From Rubripirellula amarantea (GTDB taxonomy: Bacteria; Planctomycetota; Planctomycetia; Pirellulales; Pirellulaceae), in contig NZ_SJPI01000001.1 of NCBI RefSeq assembly GCF_007859865.1, positions 2,294,001-2,358,000 of the forward strand: a stretch of DNA of 64,000 bases, read 5' to 3'. The translations under genes and the position numbers were made by a program. The stretch's first letter is position 1, and each line of letters opens with the position of its first letter. Under the pieces are notes generated by a model. The model saw nothing but the letters and a program-made list of their open reading frames with translations, was not told the origin of the DNA and made no database searches. Shown piece by piece: positions 8,532 through 16,082 of this stretch.

Positions 8532-10016
8532 ATGAAAAACACAAAATTGCCTTCTCTTAGCCTAGCGTCCGGGGCACTCGACGGATCCAGCGATTCCTCA
8601 TCGGTCGAAATCATCGTCGTTGGTTTGGCTGCCGAAAACACGCCGTCGCCAACCCTCAAAGCAATTGACTCGGCAACCGGTGGTTGGATCGGTCGCTTGA
8701 TCGAAGGCGGACAACTCCGCAGCAAGAAGGGCGAAATGAGTTTGCTCGCTTCGCCTTTGGCCACGGGGCCCACCATGATCTTGGTCGTGGGATTGGGAGA
8801 GAAGGAAGCCAAGCGATCCGATGCGTTTGAACTCGCAAGTTCAGCGATTCGAAAGCTTACCGATCGCGAACGAGGCACGATCGTGATCGCGTTGGCCGAG
8901 TGCTTCGATAAAAGCTTGCATGATGGAGTCGTCGCCGGTGCGCTCTATGGACTCGAAGGTCAATCGCTCTACCAAGCTGAACCCGCAGCCAAGATGCCAG
9001 TGGCGATTCAGTTCGCCGGAATAGATAAAGCGGTCCTGGATCGCGGAAAACAAATTGGGGAAGCAATCAACGCCACCAAACGATTGGTCAACGAACCGGC
9101 ATCGGAAATCTATCCCGCCAGCTTCGCTGATCGAGCGGTGGCGATGGCTAACGAAGCGGGACTCGAAATAGAAGTGTGGGACGAAACAAAGTTAGCCGAC
9201 GAAGGTTGCCGTGCCATCCTTGCCGTCGGCCGAGCTTCGGCGTGTCCACCGCGTTTGGTGATTTTCCGGCACAACGGTGGTGGAGACGAGGCACCGCTTG
9301 CGATTGTTGGCAAAGGCGTCACCTTCGATAGCGGTGGTTTGTCATTGAAGCCGAGTGACGGCATGGTAGACATGAAGTGCGATATGGCGGGTGCCGCAAC
9401 TGTATTCGGCGTCATGCAAGCGATCGCAAAACTGGGAATCAAACAGAACGTCATCGGGCTTTGCGGTTTGGCTGAAAACATGGTGGCCGGAAACAGCTAC
9501 CGTCTCGGCGATGTGATTGAAACTCGTAGCGGCAAAACGATCGAGATCCTTAACACGGACGCTGAGGGAAGAGTCGTGTTGGCGGATACGCTTGATGTTG
9601 CCATTGAGAATCATCCACGAGCAATGGTGGACTTAGCGACGCTGACGGGAGCGTGCATGGTAGCGCTCGGCAACGATGTTGCTGGGTTGATGACCAACGA
9701 CGATTCGCTTTGTCAGACGTTGGCAAAGGCAGCGTCACAAGAAGGCGAACATGTTTGGCAACTGCCAATGTTCAAACTGTATGACGAGAAAATTAAGAGC
9801 AAGGTTGCAGACATCAAGAATGTTGGCGAGGGCCGTTGGGGCGGCGCGATCACGGCGGCGAAGTTCTTAGAGAACTTTGTGGGCGATGTGCCTTGGGTCC
9901 ACATCGACATCGCAGGTCCGGCATTCATGGATTCACCCAAACCCCATCGAGACGCGGGCGCCACAGGTGTCATGGTGCGGACCTTGCTTCGTTGGATCGA
10001 AAACAACGAAGCGTAA
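8532..10016 (+). CDS. pepA: Leucyl aminopeptidase (M17)
   Basis: Cytosolic two-metal aminopeptidase of 494 residues, full length for PepA. The N-terminal macro-like domain covers about residues 1-170. The catalytic domain begins near VGKGVTFDSGGLSLKP, with the metal-binding Lys/Asp set in GMVDMKCDMAGAATV. The M17 signature NTDAEGRVVLADTL is intact, followed by ATLTGACMVALG. The C-terminal WVHIDIAGPAF is also typical. It is monocistronic and convergent with the pilus gene cpaE, with a terminator hairpin between them. Confidence 0.96.
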   Translation: MKNTKLPSLSLASGALDGSSDSSSVEIIVVGLAAENTPSPTLKAIDSATGGWIGRLIEGGQLRSKKGEMSLLASPLATGPTMILVVGLGEKEAKRSDAFELASSAIRKLTDRERGTIVIALAECFDKSLHDGVVAGALYGLEGQSLYQAEPAAKMPVAIQFAGIDKAVLDRGKQIGEAINATKRLVNEPASEIYPASFADRAVAMANEAGLEIEVWDETKLADEGCRAILAVGRASACPPRLVIFRHNGGGDEAPLAIVGKGVTFDSGGLSLKPSDGMVDMKCDMAGAATVFGVMQAIAKLGIKQNVIGLCGLAENMVAGNSYRLGDVIETRSGKTIEILNTDAEGRVVLADTLDVAIENHPRAMVDLATLTGACMVALGNDVAGLMTNDDSLCQTLAKAASQEGEHVWQLPMFKLYDEKIKSKVADIKNVGEGRWGGAITAAKFLENFVGDVPWVHIDIAGPAFMDSPKPHRDAGATGVMVRTLLRWIENNEA

Positions 10017-10069
10017 GCGAACGACAACCAAGCGCAAGCAAAAAACAACTAGGTGTAAGCAAAAAACAA

Positions 10070-10098
10070 CAGGACGCTCTGCGATGCAGAGCGTCCTG
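10070..10098. terminator. Perfect 13-bp hairpin between convergent pepA and cpaE
   Basis: CAGGACGCTCTGC and GCAGAGCGTCCTG form a perfect 13-bp stem with a GAT loop. It sits 54 bp after the pepA stop and 33 bp after the cpaE stop. For the minus-strand transcript the segment beyond the stem reads GTTGTTTTTT, a U-rich tail. For the plus strand the tail is only weakly U-rich (GACTGTTTG). It therefore best serves the cpaB-C-E transcript and may act in both directions. Confidence 0.8.
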
Positions 10099-10130
10099 GA
10101 CTGTTTGTGCGTCTAGATGTGGGTGACGGG

Positions 10131-11348
10131 CTAGGCTTTAGCGCCCGGCCAGAACTTCTTCCACTTACTTTCGCCTGCCGCGACCGATTCTTCGTCGGCC
10201 TCTTCGCCTTTTTGAGCACCGCCTTGCAGTTTCTCTGCAAGCTCTCGGATACCCTGAGTGATAGCCGCCTTGGGTGCCTGGGTGATGAGCGGAACGCCGT
10301 TGTTGCGAACTTCGACCATCGTGCGATAGTCATTGGGTAACAACGAGAAAATTTCGCGTCCGAGCGTTTCCTTCGCCTTCTTCAAGCTGATTTGGCCTGA
10401 GTCGAGACCCGCACGGTTGACGACGATTTCCACTTTGCTGGACAAACCTTCGATTTCTTCGAAGCTCATCATCAAGCGAACAACATTTCTCAAACAGGGC
10501 AAGTCAAGTTGAGTGACCAGGATCACTCGCGTAGCACTTTCAATCGCAGCCATATCTATGGCGCTATAGGTCTTTGAAAGGTCAACGATGAGGTGAGTGA
10601 ACGAAGCCTTCAAGAGGCCAATCACCTTGCGAATGCTGTCCTCGGTAATCGACAATGAATCATGCAGGTCGACCGGGCGCGGCAGCAAGTACAATCCGCT
10701 GCTGTGCTTTGTGAGCGACCGCTTAAGTAGTTGAATATCCAACCGCGACACGTTCTGCACCACATCGGCGAGCGTGTAATCCGGGATCGAATCAAGGAAA
10801 ACATCGGCGTCGCCAAGGGACAAGTCCAAGTCTAACAACGCCACGCTATTGTGTTGGTTTTGGGCAAGCACGCATCCAAGGTTGACCGCCGTGCTGGTCG
10901 TTCCCACACCACCGGTAGCACCGGCGATGGCGTAGATCTCGCAACTTCTTCCACCTGATTCGGACGAACCAAACTTCTGCTGGCTGACTCGTTTGAGCGC
11001 AGCATCCAAGTCATCTTTGGCAAGCGGAAGTGTCAAGAACTCACGAGCGCCCGCTCGCATGGTCTTCAGAATCAGTTGGCCATCCGTACTCTGGCTGGCG
11101 GCCAGGATCGCCGTATCGGGTGCGGACGCAGCAATCTTGGAGATCAGTTGGATTGATTTTTCGGGGTCAGCGTCCAATGAGATCACGCCAACGTCCGGAG
11201 CGGTTTGCTCGATCACGTCGGGGAAGAACTCGTAGCGTGAACAGTCGGCTTCGAGCCAAACAGTGTCCATGCCTAACAGCATCGCTTTGAGCGATTCACG
11301 TGAAGCGTCGTTGGGGTCGACCAACGCGATTCGAAGCACATTGCTCAT
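10131..11348 (-). CDS. cpaE: CpaE/TadZ-like Flp pilus assembly ATPase-family protein
   Basis: 405-residue Tad pilus localisation factor. Residues 1-125 form a receiver-like domain (IALVDPNDASRESLKAML, with TLPLAKDDL near its end). Residues 137-380 are a MinD/ParA-type domain. The P-loop region reads GATGGVGTTS (143-152). Both lysines of the deviant Walker A (KGGxGK) are replaced by Thr, as is common in CpaE/TadZ, so nucleotide hydrolysis is doubtful. The A' motif is VALLDLDLSLGDAD. The C terminus is charged (Glu-rich then Lys/Trp). It is last in the cpaB-cpaC-cpaE series. TadZ proteins are known to place the pilus machine at the pole; that role is inferred here. Confidence 0.88.
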   Translation of the reverse strand: MSNVLRIALVDPNDASRESLKAMLLGMDTVWLEADCSRYEFFPDVIEQTAPDVGVISLDADPEKSIQLISKIAASAPDTAILAASQSTDGQLILKTMRAGAREFLTLPLAKDDLDAALKRVSQQKFGSSESGGRSCEIYAIAGATGGVGTTSTAVNLGCVLAQNQHNSVALLDLDLSLGDADVFLDSIPDYTLADVVQNVSRLDIQLLKRSLTKHSSGLYLLPRPVDLHDSLSITEDSIRKVIGLLKASFTHLIVDLSKTYSAIDMAAIESATRVILVTQLDLPCLRNVVRLMMSFEEIEGLSSKVEIVVNRAGLDSGQISLKKAKETLGREIFSLLPNDYRTMVEVRNNGVPLITQAPKAAITQGIRELAEKLQGGAQKGEEADEESVAAGESKWKKFWPGAKA

Positions 11349-11424
11349 AGGTTAACTTTCGTCCGATAGTACATTGTTTGTTGGGGAAGCCGATTCACCA
11401 CGATTCGATCGTGATGACCGCTCA

Positions 11425-13014
11425 TTAGTTCTGTGGCGACGAGATCGTGATGCCTTCGCTGACCACAATCGGTTCGTTGCCTGGGACGATGGCTCCGGCC
11501 GGGATTCCCGATGGGCTGATCACAGCACCTCCGTAAATCTCTTGCCCATAACTAGGTGCGACGGAGGTTGCCGATCCGTAGCATTCGCTTGTTCCGCACG
11601 AGCCATTGCTTAGTCCACCGCCTTCGATGGTGCATCCGCAATCACCGAGCATGTTGGGGACTTCGATGTGGCCCTTCAAGTAAAGTTCCTTGTCGTTAGG
11701 CGAAGCACTGTTGAGGCCTGGCCCACCGCGGGGAACTTCATGAGGATCCATCGCAGCGACGAATTCCGGTGTAACAGTGATTAGAAGTTCGATGTCGTTG
11801 CGTTTCTCGCGAACCTTTCGGAACATGGTTCCGATGTAGGGCAATTCCCCAAGCAGCGGTGTCGCCTTGGTCTGCGACTCGGTTCGACTCTGCAGCAATC
11901 CTGCGATCGCGAACGTTTGACCGGCTTGCAGTTCGACAGCCGTCTCGACGTAGCGGGAACGGAAACCGACCACCTGGGCTCCTGAAACCGTCAAGCTAAG
12001 TGACGAGTCAACCTCGGAAACCTCAGGCCGTACTTCCAAACGAACACGTCCCGGACCCACAACGAAGGGCAGGAAGTCGATGGACGTTCCGAACTCTTCA
12101 TACTGAACTTGGACTTGGCCGTTGTTGCCCGGCACGATGTAAGGCACGCGGCCGCCGACGTTGAAACGAGCAGGACGTCCGTGAGTGGCCACGACTGTTG
12201 GTTCAGCCAAGTACTTGACCAAGTCCTGTTGCCGAAGAGCCGAAATCAAAGCCGAGAAGTCACCGTTGTTGACGAACAGGCGATTGGTCGTGTCGACGCC
12301 CGAAGGAATGTCTCCCGCTACGGTACTTTGCCCGATGTCAATCAACCCGCCAGGCGACGAGTAGAAGAATGCGTCATCAGTGAAGCTACCCCAGTCAATG
12401 CCGAGTTCACGCAACTTGGTGCGTGAGACTTCCATGATGCGAGTGTGCAGAAGAATTTGTTGAACGCCAACCACTTTGATGTTGTTGACGACGGTCGCGT
12501 AGAACTGTTCAACGATTGCGACGGCGCGGTCCACGTCATCCACGTTGGTGACGGTGCCCGAGATAATCGCACTGTTGTTGACCGGAAGCACCTTGAGCGT
12601 TGCGTAAGGCAACTGAGTTCCCAAGATACCTTCGACTTCGCGAGCGTCGGGAATGACCGTCACATCAACGGTATACAGTTTGTCGTTGGTGTCCCAAAGA
12701 TTTAGCTGCGTGGTACCAGGTGCCTTCGCAAAAATCTGGATTTGATTTTGCGAAACGGGAGTGGCATCAAGCAACGTCTCGTTGTGTACTTGGAACTTTG
12801 GAATGCGATCTTCCAAGGTCAAGATGCGACTGCTTTTGACGAGCATTTCAACTCGTTCAACAGTCTGCGAAATACTGCGGTTGACCGCTGACTCCGCTGA
12901 CGTGAGTTGGACCGGTTGCTGTTGCGCCGAGGCTGAATTGGGAGTGATCCCAGCGGTGCCTAATAGCAACAGTGCCGAGGCTGCCAACGAGATCTTAAAA
13001 CGAGATGTTTCCAT
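11425..13014 (-). CDS. cpaC: Tad/Flp pilus outer-membrane secretin (CpaC/RcpA)
   Basis: Forms the outer-membrane channel of the Tad pilus. 529 residues with a signal peptide (residues 1-30, ending SASA before QQQPV). An N-terminal pilus-assembly domain follows (about 50-130), then a BON-like segment (STVTN to QQILLHTRIMEVSR). The secretin core covers about 250-420 and contains VPYIVPGNNGQVQVQYEEFG, QAGQTFAIAGLLQSRTESQ and PLLGELPYIGTMFR. The tail is Cys- and Gly-rich (about 455-475: GDCGCTIEGGGLSNGSCG), unusual for this family. It lies between cpaB and cpaE, 207 bp after cpaB. Confidence 0.92.
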   Translation of the reverse strand: METSRFKISLAASALLLLGTAGITPNSASAQQQPVQLTSAESAVNRSISQTVERVEMLVKSSRILTLEDRIPKFQVHNETLLDATPVSQNQIQIFAKAPGTTQLNLWDTNDKLYTVDVTVIPDAREVEGILGTQLPYATLKVLPVNNSAIISGTVTNVDDVDRAVAIVEQFYATVVNNIKVVGVQQILLHTRIMEVSRTKLRELGIDWGSFTDDAFFYSSPGGLIDIGQSTVAGDIPSGVDTTNRLFVNNGDFSALISALRQQDLVKYLAEPTVVATHGRPARFNVGGRVPYIVPGNNGQVQVQYEEFGTSIDFLPFVVGPGRVRLEVRPEVSEVDSSLSLTVSGAQVVGFRSRYVETAVELQAGQTFAIAGLLQSRTESQTKATPLLGELPYIGTMFRKVREKRNDIELLITVTPEFVAAMDPHEVPRGGPGLNSASPNDKELYLKGHIEVPNMLGDCGCTIEGGGLSNGSCGTSECYGSATSVAPSYGQEIYGGAVISPSGIPAGAIVPGNEPIVVSEGITISSPQN

Positions 13015-13078
13015 CGCAAATGCATCCTTGCGTGACCGATGACGTTCCCAAGCCTACGAAGGCTTGAGGCAGCTTCTC

Positions 13079-13119
13079 ATTCGCTCATCGACGACAATCC
13101 ATTGTCTAGACGAGCGAAT
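13079..13119 (-). other. Nested inverted repeat between cpaB and cpaC
   Basis: ATTCGCTC (13079-13086) pairs with GAGCGAAT (13112-13119), and inside that GACAAT (13093-13098) pairs with ATTGTC (13101-13106). The structure lies 65 bp upstream of the cpaC start in the 207-bp cpaB-cpaC gap. A smaller hairpin (AAGCCT-ACGA-AGGCTT, about 13050-13065) is nearer the start. There is no U tract, so a processing, stability or attenuation element fits better than a terminator. Confidence 0.5.
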
Positions 13120-13221
13120 CAGTCCGTGCGGGTAAAAACAGTAGTGTAAAAGTCGTGAACGTTAGATGTGAGTGACGTGGCTGCCGATGAGGCCGCCTTC
13201 TTCTTGCACTCAAACCTTGAA

Positions 13222-14307
13222 TTAGTAGCTTGATTGACGCGGTTGTTCGTTGATCGAACCACTGCGCTCAGGTGGTGGTTGAAACAGAGGGCTGTCTTCG
13301 CCATTGAGGTAGCTGTACTCGCCTTCATCCTTCGTGTCACGCGGTTGGGATCGCGACGTTGAACTATCAGTACTGGACGAATTCATGGACCCAGTGTCAT
13401 CGCCGCCAACTTCGCCGATCTTAACCGGCAGTTTTCCGGGGACGATCCAGTACTCGACCATGCGGCCTTCCACCATCTTGATCATGGAGAAGCCATCTTC
13501 CTCTTCTTTTTTCTCTTCCTTCGGCTTCGGCATCATGGTGACGCGTGAGCGATTTCGCGAAGCGTCTTTGTCTCGTTTTGCCTGGTTCGCCGCTTGCTGC
13601 TGGGCTTCGCGATAGTCGTCAAGCCATCCCAGGAATTCCGCAGCGGCTTGATTCGAGCCATCTTCGGTGCTGTAGTCGGCGTCGCTTCCCAAGGCCAATT
13701 GGATCTTGCCGAGTTCGCCGGCGTAGGCCCAAGCTTGTTGGTCTTTCTTGTGAATCAGAAGCTGGATGTTTTGAATTCGTTTGGGCCGGTCATCGCCAGC
13801 TCGTCGTTCGGTATCACCATCAAGGGCGTAGACTCGAACGCCCATCAGCACGGTCTTCAGCATGCTTTGCGGAACCAGTTCGCTCTTTTCAAAGAACGCC
13901 AACACGTCCACCCGGTCGCCTGGTTGAATCAAGTTGGCGATGCTGACGTCGGATGCCTTCATTGCAACCACACTGAAGTTCTTAGGAACCGTAGTCCAGT
14001 TGTCGTCCATTAACTTCAGCGGCATGATCGGTTCGCCGGTATAGAAGCGTTGCTTCGCGTATTTCTCTTCGAGTCCTTCAAAGTCACCGGTGGAACCTTC
14101 GGGGATCTTGTCGATCGGCCATTGTTCCAAGCGGACTTTCTCGGGCGTGATTTCTTCGCCGATATCAATCGCCACGGACGCCACGAAAATTTCGGCGACC
14201 TGCTGATCGGCTTCGCCACCTGTGTTCGCGGTCAGGATTTGATTGGCGACCACGGTGACGATGGTGCCAACAAACAGCGCGATGAGGAGAAAAGCTGACT
14301 TTTTCAT
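13222..14307 (-). CDS. cpaB: Flp pilus assembly protein CpaB/RcpC
   Basis: 361-residue periplasmic Tad component anchored by an N-terminal transmembrane segment (residues 4-24). The SAF domain (about 40-110) holds VASVAIDIGEEITPEKVRLEQWP and YTGEPIMPLKL. The RcpC domain follows (FSVVAMKASDVSIANLIQPG, then GDRVDVLAFF). After residue 220 comes a Lys/Glu-rich and Ser-rich region without predicted structure, including KPKEEKKEEEDGFSM, then a Pro/Arg tail. It probably starts a second transcription unit, because a terminator and a structured leader separate it from the prepilin peptidase gene. Confidence 0.9.
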   Translation of the reverse strand: MKKSAFLLIALFVGTIVTVVANQILTANTGGEADQQVAEIFVASVAIDIGEEITPEKVRLEQWPIDKIPEGSTGDFEGLEEKYAKQRFYTGEPIMPLKLMDDNWTTVPKNFSVVAMKASDVSIANLIQPGDRVDVLAFFEKSELVPQSMLKTVLMGVRVYALDGDTERRAGDDRPKRIQNIQLLIHKKDQQAWAYAGELGKIQLALGSDADYSTEDGSNQAAAEFLGWLDDYREAQQQAANQAKRDKDASRNRSRVTMMPKPKEEKKEEEDGFSMIKMVEGRMVEYWIVPGKLPVKIGEVGGDDTGSMNSSSTDSSTSRSQPRDTKDEGEYSYLNGEDSPLFQPPPERSGSINEQPRQSSY

Positions 14308-14353
14308 AGCGATCCAGGAGCCTTAAAGGCACGAGGTAAGGAGAGTCGGGTAA

Positions 14354-14492
14354 ATTCGGAAGTTCCGAATGTCAAAACGAGGCGACTCAACATGGATGTT
14401 CGGTGGTTGGATGCTTCTCACTGCACCCCACACGATCCCGGGGGAATGACCATTACGATCATTCAAGTTCGCGCAGGCTCGGTAGCCTACGC
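14354..14492 (-). promoter_or_regulatory. Structured leader and palindrome upstream of cpaB
   Basis: Three inverted repeats lie between the terminator of the upstream unit and cpaB. ATTCGGAA-G-TTCCGAAT (14354-14370) is a perfect 8+1+8 palindrome 47 bp before the start, suited to a dimeric regulator or a hairpin. GAATGA-N9-TCATTC lies at 14444-14464. GCGCAGGCT-CGGT-AGCCTACGC lies at 14471-14492, with one mismatch. Such spacing suggests a regulated promoter or a structured 5' UTR. I do not recognise a named RNA family in it. Apart from these and the terminator, nothing else is evident in the 339-bp gap. Confidence 0.5.
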
Positions 14493-14573
14493 AGTCGCTA
14501 AGGTTTGACAGGGACTTTGTCGTCCGAGCGTTGATAGGTTCCCCATCGGTTGGCTGCACTCACTTTGACGACG

Positions 14574-14611
14574 AAAAAAAGGGTGGCCAAGAAATCATTT
14601 CCGGACCACCC
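14574..14611 (-). terminator. Rho-independent terminator after the prepilin peptidase gene
   Basis: In the minus direction the sequence reads GGGTGG ... CCACCC followed by TTTTTTT. The arms are 14606-14611 and 14581-14586, and further pairs inside (GAAAT/ATTTC) lengthen the stem. It lies 36 bp after the stop of the prepilin peptidase gene, so the flp unit probably ends here. Confidence 0.85.
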
Positions 14612-14646
14612 CCGCATTATTCGTTGATGACTGATTAGTCAGCCGC

Positions 14647-15213
14647 TTACATCAGCATGCCAGCCAAGGCGAAGTAGGCGATGGAGCCGATAGCCATTGG
14701 GATTCCGTAAGGCAGCAAGTACATGTTTGGCTTGCGTTCACGAGCGATCTCGGCGAGCTTCTTCGGTTGGCGAACATCTTTCCATTCGGCCAAGATTCGG
14801 TGAGCCATCGCGAAGTGATGTTCCCAGTTACCGCTCTTCCAGATCATGTAAGCCGCCATGACACCGCCGACAACGGCTGTCGCTGCGAAAGCATACAGTG
14901 TGATCACGGTGCCAAGCCAAGCTCCGACACCAGCGAGCAGTTTCACATCGCCAGCGCCCATGCCGCCTACGTTGCGAAGCACAAGCAACAGCATCATGCC
15001 GACTACGGTTCCAGCAAGACTGAACAACAAACCGTCGGAGCCGAAGCCACCTTGAACGGTCCAGTGAATCCAGCCCGAGATAATGAATGGGAAGGTCAGC
15101 CAGTTTGGCACCTTCAAGATTTTGCCGTCGATGACAGCGGCCACGACCAATACGATCGAAACGAACCAGACGACCCAGGTTTCAGCGGCGATGGATGCAG
15201 TGGATTGAAACAT
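14647..15213 (-). CDS. Prepilin peptidase (A24 family, TadV/CpaA)
   Basis: Membrane aspartic peptidase that cleaves and matures the Flp prepilin. 188 residues from the ATG at 15213, which has GGGGAA eight bases upstream; the open frame reaches 15267, but those 18 residues are polar. The two catalytic aspartates are Asp29 (AVIDGKILKVPNW) and Asp89 (GMGAGDVKLL, the GxGD motif). About five or six transmembrane helices are visible. It lacks the N-terminal methylase part, as usual for TadV/CpaA. A soluble insert at about 125-160 (HHFAMAHRILAEWKDVRQ) sits between helices. Confidence 0.92.
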   Translation of the reverse strand: MFQSTASIAAETWVVWFVSIVLVVAAVIDGKILKVPNWLTFPFIISGWIHWTVQGGFGSDGLLFSLAGTVVGMMLLLVLRNVGGMGAGDVKLLAGVGAWLGTVITLYAFAATAVVGGVMAAYMIWKSGNWEHHFAMAHRILAEWKDVRQPKKLAEIARERKPNMYLLPYGIPMAIGSIAYFALAGMLM

Positions 15214-15408
15214 GATTGTTCCCCGTGATGTTTTGTTAATGCGGTAGGTTGGTGCTGCGCGAGACAACGCTTCCGTGGTCGGTAGGCAGCGGGTGGGAGG
15301 CGACGCGAGCGTGTGCGATGCTCTGCGAAGCCGGTTGGGTAGGTGGGGACGGTTTCAACAGGTTGTTGATAGGTCGCCAAGGTTGCCGGAATGAATTCAG
15401 CGGCGAGG

Positions 15409-15519
15409 TTATCGAGGTCCGATCATCCAATTGAGAATCGCGAATACCAAAGTCACGACACAGCAGGACAATTGCCACGCATAGGCAGCGGCGTCAACTG
15501 GTAGCAGAGGGTAATTCAT
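15409..15519 (-). CDS. 36-residue putative membrane peptide in the flp unit
   Basis: An ATG at 15519 opens a 36-codon frame ending in TAA at 15409. AGGAT lies eight bases before the ATG. The peptide is MNYPLLPVDAAAYAWQ followed by one hydrophobic helix (LSCCVVTLVFAILNWMI) and GPR. It lies between flp and the prepilin peptidase gene on the same strand. I recognise no family. The position, the RBS and a clean transmembrane pattern favour a real small protein; the short length means chance cannot be excluded. Confidence 0.45.
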   Translation of the reverse strand: MNYPLLPVDAAAYAWQLSCCVVTLVFAILNWMIGPR

Positions 15520-15565
15520 AGTGCGAAATCCTAGACATGACGATCAACCGATGTTCACAGCGTCA

Positions 15566-15593
15566 GCACGCATCCCATGGAAGAGATGCGTGC
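15566..15593 (-). other. Strong hairpin just after flp
   Basis: GCACGCATC (15566-15574) and GATGCGTGC (15585-15593) form a 9-bp stem with a 10-nt loop, 61 bp after the flp stop and upstream of the small ORF. There is no U tract. Such hairpins after a pilin gene can protect its mRNA or partly attenuate read-through, giving more pilin than assembly proteins. Confidence 0.6.
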
Positions 15594-15654
15594 CAAGACG
15601 CATAGAACGTTTGTAGGAAACGATGGCAGGCCTGCCAGCATTTCCAGATCGCAA

Positions 15655-15834
15655 TTAGTTGGTGGCGATCTTGTCAGCAACTTCTTGGAACTTGGCGTTG
15701 GCGTTTTGGCCAACCAAGCTGATCGTTCCAAGACAGAAGATAACGATCAGAGCAAGCATAACTGCGTACTCAACTGCAGTTGGGCCATCTTCTTCTTTAA
15801 GGAATTCTACGACGCTGGTTGCGAAATTCTTCAT
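15655..15834 (-). CDS. flp: Flp/Fap-type pilin
   Basis: Major subunit of the Tad pilus, 59 residues, starting at the ATG at 15834 with GGAGAGAG as RBS. The Flp pattern is clear: a short leader (MKNFATSVVEFLKEEDG), then the processing region GPTAVEYAVMLALI with the conserved Glu and Tyr at +5/+6 after the Gly, then a hydrophobic helix. The C-terminal tail is short and polar (about residues 43-59). The prepilin peptidase is in the same unit. It is preceded by a c-di-GMP-I riboswitch. Confidence 0.95.
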   Translation of the reverse strand: MKNFATSVVEFLKEEDGPTAVEYAVMLALIVIFCLGTISLVGQNANAKFQEVADKIATN

Positions 15835-15996
15835 GTGTCTCTCTCCGGAGTGAGATGCACGCCTAGGGCGTGCGATGACTAAGGTAGTGGGGCAGTTCTA
15901 CATGAACCAACTCCCGGCTTAGGCAGCCCGTCTTTCGACTTTCGTCCGACTAGCCTTGGCTGATCAACAACGAGAACTCGTCGTTAACCGTTCCGT
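15835..15996 (-). promoter_or_regulatory. flp leader downstream of the aptamer (expression platform)
   Basis: The 162 nt between the GEMM aptamer and flp hold more structure. GCACGCC-TAG-GGCGTGC (15857-15873) is a 7-bp hairpin just before the RBS. A branched element near 15918-15958 (in minus direction GGCTAGTCGGACGAAAGTC and so on, closed by AAGCC) contains GNRA-like GAAA loops. None has a U tract, so control of translation or RNA stability is as likely as termination. The segment ending AAGCCGGGAG looks like the 3' arm of a GEMM element and might be a degenerate second aptamer. Confidence 0.5.
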
Positions 15997-16082
15997 GGCA
16001 GCCCGGCTATCCTGAGGTTCTCACCAAACGGTGTTACCCACGGATCCGTAGCTTTGCGCCCCGTTTTCTCAAACGGTTTGCC
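15997..16082 (-). promoter_or_regulatory. c-di-GMP-I (GEMM-I) riboswitch aptamer
   Basis: Read on the minus strand from 16082, the element has every GEMM-I landmark in order. GGCAAACC is the 5' core. CCGTTT-GAGA-AAACGG is a stem with a GNRA tetraloop. GGCGCAAAGC is the conserved joining region (consensus GGACGCAAAGC). A variable second arm (CACCGTTTGGTG) comes next. GGATAGCCGGGCTGCC is the 3' core and closes against GGCA. It matches the layout of the Vibrio Vc2 aptamer with few changes. It precedes the pilin gene, which is a known kind of target for this class. Ligand binding is inferred from the motif. Confidence 0.78.
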
